From Ixodes scapularis (taxonomy: Eukaryota; Arthropoda; Arachnida; Ixodida; Ixodidae), in contig NW_024609857.1 in NCBI RefSeq assembly GCF_016920785.2, positions 74,708,252 through 74,772,251 of the forward strand: a stretch of DNA of 64,000 nucleotides. The letters run 5' to 3'. The first letter of the stretch is position 1, and every line of letters starts with the position of its first letter. Position numbers and translations under genes: made by a program. Below the pieces are notes generated by a model. The model was not told where the DNA came from and made no database searches. It saw only the letters and a program-made list of their open reading frames with translations. Shown here one piece after another: positions 42,014 through 53,229 of the stretch.

Positions 42014-42334
42014 CTTTTACGATGCAGAACGATTTCCGGCTTCGTCTCGACCACTCAGTTAACTGCATCGTCAAAGTGCATCGTGACGACATTTTAACGT
42101 CACAGCCAACCGCATCATTTTACGAGCATAGCTCGAACTGCATAGGGAAAAACTACATTTCAACGTCATGTCACCTGACCCGAGAGAATAGCCAATCAGT
42201 GCCCGATTCAGTTTTCTACATCATTTAGTTTGCGTTCCAGCATAGATAGACAGGATTGTCTTCTTTGGGGACTATGCAAAAGAACGCATATCAAGCACGT
42301 GCTGTGAGCAGTCACCTCAAATATGACGTCCAGT

Positions 42335-43890
42335 GAATACTATCCATTGGAACGTACTCTTGACGGCGTCGGTGTGAGGCCCCGTGCTCTTTCTCGCTTT
42401 GGAATTGTTGATCCTATTCGTCTTCCTAGCAATGTCTTGCTACTCAGAGGCCTGAGTGAAGCTAACGAGGCTCGTTACACCGGAAAATATCGCATAAATA
42501 GTGTGATGTGCGGCGATTCATTTCGCCGCAGAATGGACACTAAAGCCTAATTCACATAATAAGAATCTGCTTGCTATTTTCGATCGCGACGTCGCTCGGC
42601 ACGAAATTCCCTGCATGGTCGCCATTTTCGCTCGTCAAATGAGCAATTTCTCCTTGACCTCTCTGTTCTTGGTGAGCCAATCTAAAATCGCTGGTGATGG
42701 GCAGCTTTATAGAGACGTTTCTTGCATGCCGAGATTTTGTTATCCACACATCGGCGCAACAAACGTACAACTTCGCACCGCCACCATAACCGGTGCCGGT
42801 GCTGGAGGCAGTGAAATATAATTTCCTTGTCTTCAAGTACGCGAGAAGAACACTATCATTGTACGAGGTCCTTGGAGATGGGCGTAATTGGTAGGTTTAC
42901 TGCCTACGCAGTGCCAAATAATTTTATATTCGCGAGGAACGCCTTCGGTACGATGATGCTCCATGGCGATCTTGTTGCGACTGGTTGAAAACGACCCTCT
43001 TCAAGCTTAGAAGATATGAAGGGACCGACATGACGATCGCCATGGCAACGGACACCTTGCAAGGTTTGTCGTCTGCTTGCTTGTATCTCTTTGTGTGCAG
43101 CTAGCAGACAGGGAAAGCAATGGCGCTAATTTCCCAGGATCCAGTGACTTTGACGGTAGCTGCCATGCTCGACTTTGATACCGAAAATTGGAAGCAGAAT
43201 CGGACCAATTGAATCAGGCATAACAAGTCGGTGATGGCCACTGGTAACTATGATCAACATCTCCCTGTATCTACCGTTGACACCGAGTCTATTTACCCCG
43301 AACAACCTTCAAGCCTAAAAGATTTTTTTAAACTTGCACTTCTTATCGCAATGTTTGTTCTACTGGCCGCTGTCGGTTGAGCGAGCAGACGACAGTTTCA
43401 ACGAGTTTGAAAGAGCTGATGACAGTTGGAGCGATCAGACGGCCGTTTGAACGTGAAGACACACTACACGTTGTTCGCGGGTGGGCCGGTGGTTGGTTCT
43501 CCCGCGTTCATGTTGGAACAGAACAAAGGAGCAGGTAGAAAACATATGAAAACTGACCTTCACACCTTTCTTGGCTCTTTCGGTACAGCCCAAATCGCGG
43601 CGTTTTGACGAGAAGGCAAGTTTTAGTCTGGTTTGTTCCAAAACAACATAGAAATGCCCGTCCCACGTGGCGACATTTACCCACACTCCCGGACCGGAAG
43701 TCCGCTCGAAGCGACCACCGCGGCGTGACGCAACAGAGTACAGTTGGTGTATTAGAGTATGCTATAGTTGCCGTTAGAGTTGCGCCAGTTCCCGCAAGGA
43801 AGGAACCTGCAGTAAACGAACCGAGTTTTACAGAGACAACACCGAAGCTATTTCGGGACTGTGCGCAGGTGAAATTCTCCGTCAAGAAAA
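42335..43890 (+). repeat. ~0.95-kb repeat, copy Q (interrupted by element X copy 2)
   Basis: Inverse homologue of 23483-24430, longer because element X lies in it. The frame at 43233 reads MATGNYDQHLPVSTVDTES, ending with a hydrophobic FKLALLIAMFVLLAAVG (possible membrane helix) before a stop: 48 residues. Copy P shares the first ~15 residues and then differs. Function unknown. Confidence 0.6.
42598..43160 (-). mobile_element. Inverted-repeat element X, copy 2
   Basis: Minus-strand copy running from 'gtcactggatcctgggaaatt' at about 43155 to 'gacgagcgaaaatggcgacc' near 42610. It is absent at the corresponding place in copy P (about 24120-24160), so it inserted after the P/Q duplication. Confidence 0.75.
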
Positions 43891-45166
43891 CCGGCAGTCA
43901 ATTTCAAGGCCAAACACGCAGCAGGTTAGCTACAGCGCGCGCCGAGTACAAGTGCGCCGCAACCTTGCGCAGTTGGGGTCATCCAGTACGAATGTGGTTA
44001 TCTTCGTTGACGATAATGCTACAAGGTGACGTCTCCAGGTAGCGGACAGAAAACGCCGCCACTTTACCCAGGGCATCGGCTCATTGACGGCCCTGGTTTC
44101 ATTGCTCATACATGATACCAGAGACACGGTAATCGCGGCAGACATATATAAGGACATAATCATCTGCGGACATGCCTGAACCATGTTCGAAGCATCTTTA
44201 AACACGCGCCATATCGAGCCGCCATTGCCAATCTTCTCTCGTCTTACCGAGATGCCGAGCCACTGAAGCGGGCGTTGACAATCCTCCACAAAGGCCTATG
44301 CTAGGCAGAAGAAGGACACAGTATAGCATCTAAAGTGGCAATTATCTCTCCTGCTGTGGCAATGATGAAGCGAAGAGAACGGAATAAGAGGAAAACAAAA
44401 AGCTGAAGGTTGGTTATGGCGTCGCCAATGCACAGCTGCCTGAAAGCGTCTATACACATGTATGCTTGAAAATGCCCGCAGGCAGTTTTTGTACGAGGAA
44501 AAAAAACGCCTCCGACAGTGTCTGTAGTCTGTCTTTTGCATCATGCGTTTGTAATCATAATAATTGGGGTTGTGGGGATATTTATACAGCGTGTAGTTGG
44601 TCAGCCATTAAAGTTGCGACGAGTCACACGCTGTAGATGAGCAATTTGTTAGCAGTGCGACGGCTGCTTTACGGTTGATGCCCAGTGGAGAAACACGATG
44701 ATTGATCGGAATGCACAATGCTTCCGTACCAGATGGCTTCCACGAAGCACAATAATCTCTATGCAGATTCGCGCATTTATGACGTTAAACAGACCTTGCA
44801 GAGACTTCTTGCTTTCCGTGAACATCGCGCAGAATTAATCGTTGACTTCTGAAAGTCAAGGATTAATTGTACGCGTGTTTCTGAGGTTATGGCGATGACC
44901 CAAGAAACGCGCATAAGTGATTCTCTTTTAACTCTCTTTACGCAATGGCAGTCGCGGGAAAAAATTAGAGAAGAACCAGCAGCGTCCAGCCACTCAACTT
45001 GCGACCAGAACATGCGACCTCGTAAACAACGAGCTAGGGTTAGCAAAGCACAGAGCGGGTGCTGAGCTCCACTAATATTTGGCTATTCCTGTCATTGCAC
45101 CGACTGGACACGTCAACTACTGTCCGACTGCCGGAATGTTCGCCGACACATTAGACAGTTTTAGAA
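43891..45166. other. Unassigned interval
   Basis: Frames up to 119 codons exist on the minus strand (43930-44289) without a recognisable domain. A short inverted pair (attaatcgttgact / agtcaaggattaatt) is at about 44836-44869. Confidence 0.35.
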
Positions 45167-45473
45167 CACTCTAAGAAACCTGCAGTTTCTGCTTCCCCGC
45201 AAAGCGTTCCGGAGAACCAATCGCAGCCATCTATGGAGTGCGCTCGGCGAATGACGGGGCCGATAATACGTTTAGACCCCCAAAAAAGGTCGGCACTGTG
45301 GCACTGAGCACTGTGAACCGTCTTGCTCAGTGCCATGGCGCAAACATCTTTTATGTTCTCTTTTTTCTGCATATTATTAGCGTCGTCATTCGCCGAGCAC
45401 CCTCCTTATGTCGTAGCGATTGGCTCTCCCAAGCATTTTGCCGAAAAGCAGGCGCTCCAGAATTCTTAGAGTG
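45167..45473. mobile_element. Inverted-repeat element, 307 bp
   Basis: Ends CACTCTAAGAA and TTCTTAGAGTG. Arms of about 95 bp pair imperfectly: 'gcgctcggcgaatgac' near 45241 with its inverse 'gtcattcgccgagc' near 45385, and 'ccaatcgcagcc' with 'agcgattggctc'. A nested hairpin (tggcactgagca) sits in the centre. Confidence 0.7.
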
Positions 45474-45508
45474 AATAGGGGGTCCCGACGCCTTCGGCGC
45501 ACCGAGCA

Positions 45509-45571
45509 ACTTGGGGCGTCACACCGCGCATGCGCAAAGGTTCTGTGCATGCGCAGTGCGACGCCCCAAGT
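45509..45571. repeat. GC-rich hairpin with CGCATGCG core
   Basis: ACTTGGGGCGTC and the following GCGCATGCGC word pair with 'gcgcatgc' and 'gacgccccaagt' with three or so mismatches. Confidence 0.7.
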
Positions 45572-45960
45572 CGTTCGGGGGCCCTCAAGCGATGGGGCTC
45601 CCTATTTTGAAACTCCCTGGTACTTGACAAGAGCCCAAGCAGTGCTCGTGTTAAGTCCACTAGCCATATATGCATGGTTCGCACCTGACGTCTTAATACC
45701 ATGCTAGACCTACTAGTGGTTTCCGAAAAAAAAAAAGAAGAAACCTTTGGTAGTGCAAGCTGTATGCTACAAAAAGCACGTGCTTAGAGGCAAGGTCATC
45801 AGAATTGGAGCTGATACTGCCGTTCTGGTTCCCAGCCATGTATTCGACCCTCCTCATCAAAGGGGTAATTCCCGCGGCAATGTCATCAAGGTTTGCGAAG
45901 GAGAGACTGAAAGAAATAGTCCGCTTTGTCCTTGAAGAGGCTTCTTCTCTGGCCTGCTAG

Positions 45961-48357
45961 TGTACTCAGACCGTACTATATGTCAGTATGTGCAAGATGA
46001 TAAATGCATTCCAAAGCACTATCGTTGCACGGCCACTTGAAGGCGTATAGTAGGCTCAAGTATATTGCCTCACACACGTGTCACCCGTTAGCAGGTTTGA
46101 GGTCACTGATACCTGCAATGATTTATTGCTCCTTTCACTTTTCGAGGAAGCTCGAAAAGCTTCCTCAAAAAGCTTCCCCGGCTTCGCCGACCCCCGCTCT
46201 GTAAGCAGCTGGCAAAGAAACGTCGTGTAAAGACATCACCCGATCGCAAGGGCAGGGCCTATAATCATTCGGTGATTGCGGCACACCTGAAGTCGACCGA
46301 GTTCAAAGCAGCAAATCGTCGAATTTAAACTTTTTCTTTTTTATCTGATTTATCTGATTTTCCTCATTTGCTCACGCACGTGCGACCCTCCAACGCGTTA
46401 TTGCAACAGTGTCTCGGGAAGCACGCATAAAGTGAGTGTGCGTTCAGAAAACTATGATCGACGCCCAGCCGTATGTTTCAGCGGTCGCCATTTTCCGAAT
46501 ATACTCGTTTCTCTCTGCCAGGCGGTGGAGCGATATGGCGTCTGAAAGACGCGACCGTGTTATACCGGCAGATAAAACGGCTCCGCGGCGCCGCTTTATT
46601 GGTGCAGAGAGACGCAACGGTGTTCCTTGTAAGCCCCGGTCCCATTGCTTACATATCATGACAAAAAACACGGTCTCCAGACATGATGACAGAGGTATCT
46701 GCGGCCTCGAGCATTTTCGAGGCACCTTTGATTCGAACATGATTGCAGACGGTTTCTTTGTGGGCCCGGTGTGACAGGGCCTTCATACGAAGAAGGTCTC
46801 GGACGGTGTCCGCACACTGTATTTTGTATGACGCATTAGAAATCTGACCGCGGCTCGGAACCAACAGCGACTTCACGAAGAGGTTTGACCGCTTTGAAAT
46901 GATGCACCAAAGAAGCAGCTGTAAACTGCGCCGAAAGTGTGGGATTATATACAGAAGACCCCGACCACATCTTTGTGGCACTCGAACTTTAACACAGACA
47001 CGCATCCAAACACTTTTTTTTGTACGCAGTCATTTTGAGTTTGTCGTTTATTATTGAATCCGCTACCCTTCTGATAACAAAAAAAAAATTATTCTTTTTT
47101 TTTTTTTCGTTACGAGGAAGGCCAGTTGCGTTTACTTCTTTCGCGAGACTGAACGGAAACCAACCTCCGGATGTGGTTTCGAATGGTGTCGCCCAAAAAA
47201 CTAGCTTAGAACAAAGACATTACGACGATCCGCGGTGATCGACTAACTGAGATAGGTATAAGGATTAAAAGCGCAAACAGACAGGGACAATAGAAAATAA
47301 CACAAACGACAGGGACAAACTTGCCCAAACCAAAGTTTTAACCTAACTGAGATAGCTCTCGTGGTACACTGTCCTCGACGGTCAGTCATTCCACTGATTT
47401 GTGAGTAGTATATGGTGCCTTGTTTTTAGGTAAATTTACGCGTCTGACGTACATCTGAGAAGAGAGGGTTGCGGCAGAAATTGTCCTCCCTCACAGAAAA
47501 CACTCTCGGAAATCAGATTTTTTTTTTTTTAAATTTAATTGATTTTTATTTTATTTTTTAGACACCGGCGGATGGTTATCCGTGTTTTTCGTTTAAAACC
47601 GGAAAAATCTGCGTCTACCTATCGATTTTTCGATAATTGCCCTGTGCGCACCGCCATGTGTTCTACTGGCCTATGGAACGCATTCTGAGCACGAAACATA
47701 AACCCATTCACTCACCTTTTTCGGCTGAGTGATAAGCGCTAGAAAGGCCTATACGTGATTATAACCCTGGTGGCTCTAACATATGGTTCCATGTTTTCGG
47801 ATAAATCCGAAAAACTCAGAAAAACACCCGCCGGTAGAATGTTTGGCAATACACCATAACTATCTTTCAAGCCTCGGACCGTTGTCAAAAGGGGGGTCTT
47901 ACGGCTTGCCACAACAAAGTTGGTTCAGGGAAACAGGTCATCGTACCATTCGTGTCACGACAAAAGGTATGTTTCTGGGGGTAACAGTGAAAACTATGGA
48001 CCATAGAGATTTTATAAAATAGGGAAGAGGGGCAGTTAAAACTTTTCGATTACACCCTTAACCACTCCACCTCGCGCGGCCGCGGGACAGATTGATGAGA
48101 TGACTACGAGCTTCGCGACGCAGCGCGGCATACATTTGAGCTTAAGAAACAATTTTTATTGCTCGTGGTACAAATAATCGGCAAGGTAAAACTATATTAA
48201 ACCTTGTTTGGAAATTTGCTAAATATTTGGCGGTATAAAATGAAGAAAAGCCTCGTTGAAATTTCCTTCCGAGTTCGAAAGAGGACGACGAAGTTGAGTC
48301 CTAGAAACGATGAGAAAGAGGTGAGCAGTGAAAGGCGGGCGGTACACCGGCAGCATG
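45961..48357. other. Unassigned interval
   Basis: No known domain in frames up to 118 codons. Small features: direct repeats of 'gacagggaca' at about 47280 and 47310; T-runs near 47094-47107 and 47518-47530; AT-rich sequence at 47518-47570. Confidence 0.35.
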
Positions 48358-48364
48358 GTTGGCC

Positions 48365-48936
48365 TAAAGTCACTGGACCCTGGGAAAGTAGCGCCATTGC
48401 CTTTCCTACCTGCTAGCCGGACACAAACGGATACAAACATACAGACGACCCAAACCGAGCAAGGCGATTGGCTAATCGGTCTACGTTGCCATGGAAATCG
48501 CCATCTTGGTCCATTTAAATCTTCGAAGCTTCCAGAGGGTCGTTCTAAACCAGTCGCGCCAAGATTACCATGGAGCATCATCGTACTGGAGGCGTTCCTC
48601 GCCAATATAAGAGTCTTTGGCACCCTGCATGCAATCAGCTTATTATTTATGCCCATCTCTATAGATCTCTTACATATACAGTAAACTTATTTTTCAGTGC
48701 CTCTAAGCACCGACACAGCATCTGGTGGTGGTACGAAGGTGTACGCTTGTTTCGCCGGTGTGTGGTTAGCAAAATCTCGGTATACAAAAAATCACTCCAT
48801 AAACCTACCCGTCACCAGCGAATCTAGATCGGCTCATCAAGAACGCAGGGGTCAAGGAGAAATTGCTCATTTCACGGACCAAGATGGCGACCACACGGGA
48901 AGCTTGGCGTTACTTCCCAGGATCCAGTGACTTTAA
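48365..48936 (+). mobile_element. Inverted-repeat element X, copy 3 (complete)
   Basis: Begins TAAAGTCACTGGA and ends with the inverse; about 28 terminal bases correspond. It is flanked by an exact 7-bp repeat GTTGGCC (48358-48364 and 48937-48943). Two other copies lie at 38589 and 42598. It encodes no clear protein, so it is a non-autonomous element; the superfamily is not settled by a 7-bp duplication. Confidence 0.82.
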
Positions 48937-49899
48937 GTTGGCCAGCATGTAAGAACTGTATATAACACCGCCATAAATTGAAAAACCTGTAATTCGGCTC
49001 CACTGAAAATTGACCAATTAGTAAATTACCCGAACATCGAGAAGAACGCTGGAAGTGTAATTCTACGATCCGCGCGAGCTGGCCTTCCACTTATAAAAGA
49101 TTTGAAGTAAATAGACATATTAAATCTTTGACGAACGCGCGTGCACGGCAAATTTGTTTTAGGCTTTTTGCTTCAGAACGGTTATTACTGCAGACGCCAG
49201 CAGGTGCAGCGCGTGTAACTACACTCGTAGCATGCACCTCGGTGCTTTTGAAATTTAGCAAAAGGTCTATGGGAACGCTCTCTGCTTTTGTGTGCTATCA
49301 ACACCCGGCCGATTGAGTCAAGGCAATCCACTTTCCAAAGACGTTGCCATGTCGACAACTATCGCGTTCATTTAGGCTTAGGAATGGCCAGAGTCGAAAG
49401 TCTATCTGAAAAATGCGGCGAGGTCATTGCTCATGTTTTGCGTTTTAAGTCAGGTAAGGCAACGCGAAAACCTCCTGCACCATTCATTGCTGACTAACGC
49501 GCCCGCTACTGCAGCTACTACGACGTATTAGTTCCAAAGCGAGCGGCGCTCACTCACCGGGGCACCGCCATATTTCCCCGCCGTCCTTACTCTGCCGGTC
49601 ACGTGACCCAAAATTCCCCATCGTAGGGAAATCCGGTTAACCGCGGTTAGTTAACCAGCTTCGAGCAAACGGGCCCAGGTCGGTACCATTTTCGTATTGG
49701 TGCGCACGCGCTTCCTTTGATAGCTTTCCGGAGTCATGAACAAGTACGCAGGGCAATCGACTTGCAAACAGTAATGGTGATTTTCCCTATACAAGATTAT
49801 CCTACAGTCGGCTATAGAAAATCATCTGTACGGTCGGCTGCAGAAAATTGGCCCAATCGCTATATCGTGTTCTGTGGCTGCCTTCAGCCTTTCCTATGC

Positions 49900-50450
49900 T
49901 CATAAGGGTTATGGGTGTATTTAGCTCGTTCTATGGCCCTATCACTTGTTGGCTATAGCACTCTGCAGCATTTTCAGTGATTGCATAAAGACTGTTCTAC
50001 GGCTTATCCTAAGACCCTCTTTATCTGTCCTGTCATAGGAACCTATAACGTTTCCTGTGGTCCTTTTGACCGTCTATTGCCCTCTGTACGGTGTGCTATA
50101 GCTTATTATATCGCTCGTCCTATGTTTTTTTTTTACCCATTGTGATATAGTTGCGTATACGTTTCCTATGGTTTCCTTAGCCACCTATTGTTCTTTGTAT
50201 TGTCTGTTATAGCTTATTAGTTATTCTATAAAAGTACTTGTTGTTGACTAGTGGGCGATGAACGTTTTGAACCATGGTCCATGGTTAAAAGCGCTAAAAA
50301 GTCGAACACAGGAAACGAGATAAATAAAACCGGCTCGTCTTATAGTTGACTCTACTCATTGTGCTAGCTAGCTCTAGCTTTTTCTAAGGTTTCCTTAACT
50401 ACCTATTTCTCTCGGTAAGGTATGGTATAGCTTATTCTATGGATCGTACA
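49900..50450. repeat. Degenerate tandem repeat rich in CTATGG/TATAGC
   Basis: Three blocks share the order 'gtttcctrtggt', 'acc(g/t)ctatt', 'tgta(c/t)(g/t)gt', 'ctatagcttatt' near 50050, 50160 and 50385. The period is roughly 110-200 bp and the units are much diverged. Confidence 0.5.
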
Positions 50451-51087
50451 ACGGTTATAATTACACATCTCTCTTATTTCCTTCTGTACGATCTGCAATA
50501 ACTTCGCTGCTCAACCAAATTCGCAACCTCTAGTGGTTGTTTTAAAGTTGGTGAGTTGTTTTGCGTGTTTGCAACTTGATTTTTAAAGTTTCCGAGTTGG
50601 AGTGTTTGTAATTTGTTGGGTGTTTTGTCGCCTGTACCAAAGGTATTTTGTTTTTTTTCTACGCCGAAGGCATGCGCCGGTACTTCGTTTTGTTCTGTGT
50701 AAGAGTAATTACATCCTATTAATTGCAAAGGTGTCACGCCCACAAGCAAATCCGCTTTTGCGGGCCTGTACAATTCATGTACTAGTTCATTGTGCAATAA
50801 ACTTAGGTATGCAAGTACGTATGTTGTGGGGAGAAAGGGTAGATTACGTACCTTTAAAGGGGTACTAGAACGAAATTTCGGCACTTATTTTTTGGCTTAT
50901 ACGTGTTCAAAGGAGCAGTATTACATCGGACACGCCAATATATTGTTAAAAAAACACCAAAATGAATTTTAAAACGAATTAAACGATTGGCAAAGAGCAT
51001 CTGGTTGATGTCACTAAAGCCTCGTTTGTAATGCCCGTCTGGAACCTTGAGAGGTAGTGACGGTAAAGCGCCGTTCACGTATATGCG

Positions 51088-51224
51088 ACCGAGTAAGACC
51101 GAGAGAGACCAGACCAGTTTTTAAGCCTTTTGCGACTTAGGACCGGATGCGCTGCAGCGGAGCTGGTCCTAAGACGTCGCAAAAGGCTTAAAAACCGGTC
51201 TGGTCTCTCTCGGTCTTGCTCGGT
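51088..51224. repeat. Long hairpin, ~57-bp arms
   Basis: The arm 'accgagtaagaccgagagag...' (51088-51144) pairs with 51165-51224 with only a few changes around a 20-base loop. Probably a foldback element. Confidence 0.88.
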
Positions 51225-52974
51225 GGCAAAAGTCTGAACGGGCTGTCTCACCTCCGGCCACAACGAGAGAAGAGAGGAAGGAGGAACTCATTCTTCCCGA
51301 GAATCCCTTTTGTGTGTCCCAGAAGTAGCTATTCCCTCTACAAGGTTATAGAAGATTAACCCGTCACTCAAAATTCGTACAAAAGCCGCCGCTTCGGTGG
51401 CTGAAACGACTAGGCCATCCTCTCGACGTCAGCCTCGCCGTAGCTTTGCTCGTCCCGAGGCGAACCACGTCACGATTGCGTTGGATGTCACGTGGTCTCC
51501 GCAGGCTGTTCTCCGAGCGCTTGCCAGAGTGGGCCGTTTATAACGAAAAACACAGCCATTAGGCTCAAAATACAAACGTGCGATTGTCATTTACGGATAT
51601 TGTGAATCATATTCAACCTATCTTTGAACACAACGGGTATGTTTCAAATTTCGTTGCAGTATCCCTTGAACGTCCGGAGACCGATGTCCGTCCCATCGCG
51701 CGGCCGACGGCTACCAGCGAGGGCGGTCACCCAATACCACTTAGAACACAAGTCCTGCGCGTTTCCTTCTCTAAACGTCATCAGATCCCCTCAGCGTCCC
51801 CTAGCTATCCAGGATGAGCACCAACGTCTGCTACATCGTCTGCGACATCGTCTGCTCCATCGCCTGTTTCAGTGGTTTGTGTAAGAGATAATAAAACAGA
51901 TACTCACGCCGAGTGTCATGTTTCCATAGCATACTATGAAGTTAGACTGGAGCGTTAAATGCATGAGTGAAAATGCCTTACCGCTGTGCGAAGGGCTGCA
52001 AAGCCCTTCCCTGGACAGTGGGCGCTGGCAATGGACGCCATTTTTAAGGGCGCTGCTTATACTAGCGCGCGCGCTAGAAATGTACGTCTCAAAGCCAGGA
52101 AATGCGTGCTAGCTCGCGTTTCTGGCCGAGGGAGCGTTCGCATGCACGTTGGAAATGAACTGGAAGCTCGGCTATCAGCTCGCACTCAGCAGTCGCGCAC
52201 ACATAGCTGCGGCCGCCAGTGAATGCGACGTGGCCCCTACTCTCGTCAAGCTTCAGCCTGTTTGCCGTTTGGGGCGGGCCGGGGATCTACCGATGATGAC
52301 GTCATGCGCAGGCCTTGTCTTCTAGGTGGTATAGGGTCACCGCGCCGGGTTCGTCCAACGCCATGCCACCATCGATGGTCCCGGTATCCAACAGCGTTTA
52401 TTGAGAACCAGGGGTCCCCATCAAGACACTGCGGTCAAGCGAGCCGTGAACACACTGCAGAGTGCCATGCAAGGCGTCAGAGTGCGCGTTTGGCGAATCG
52501 TGGATGGCCGATTGCCGCGAAGCTTTTGGTCGTGCGCGCCGAGCTGTACCAGCAGCTCTGGAAAAATATCATCAACACATATCAATTTCCATCCGAGTAG
52601 TTTAAATATACCTATCGCTATATATACCCTGCCATTAACGAAGATACTGGAGATGTAGGTTTATGCGCCCCACGCGCTCGCCTTTCCCGTTTAAAATATT
52701 CGAAGTAAAATTTTGGCAGAGACGTTTAGGACTGCGTACGTGTAGGAATGCGAAAGCCTTCCTACACGCAGAGCGCTCCTACAAGCAGCGCGCCACGTCT
52801 TCCATGTTCACACTGCGCTCCGGCGGGGACACCACGCTCCCCCACTGCGAAGGCGCGGCGAACCCCGCCGGCTTCACGACGGCTTCCGTGACGAAGCGCT
52901 TCTGTGCTTTTCTTTGTGTTTTATTTCTGAGGCGCGTCCGCTTTGACCTTGAGCGCCCCGTCGCGCTTATGGCC
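51225..52974. other. Unassigned interval
   Basis: Moderately GC-rich with several frames of 80-125 codons, none recognised. 'cagagcgctcctacaagcagc' near 52770 has no known meaning. Confidence 0.35.
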
Positions 52975-53227
52975 TGAATGTCCAACGAGACTGAATGTCC
53001 AACGAGCCTGAATATCCAATCGGTCACGTGACAGGCGAGACGGAATGTCCAACGAGACGAAAGATCCAATCGAGACGGAATGTCCATCGAGTCTGAATGT
53101 CCAACGAGACGAAAGGTCCAATCAAGACGGAATGTCCAACGTGCCTGAATATCCAACGAGACGAAAGATCCAACCGAGACGGAATGTCCAACGAGCCTGA
53201 ATGTCCAACGTGCCTGAATATCCAACG
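52975..53227. repeat. Minisatellite array 1 (17/18-bp unit)
   Basis: About 14 units of the type 'acgagacggaatgtcca', alternating 17, 18 and 17 bp so that a 52-bp higher-order period appears in places. All three minus-strand frames stay open across it, giving false protein-like repeats (RLVGHSVSLDIQ). It is interrupted at 53024 by 'cacgtgacaggcgaga', the sequence that starts array 2. Confidence 0.92.
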
Positions 53228-53229
53228 GA

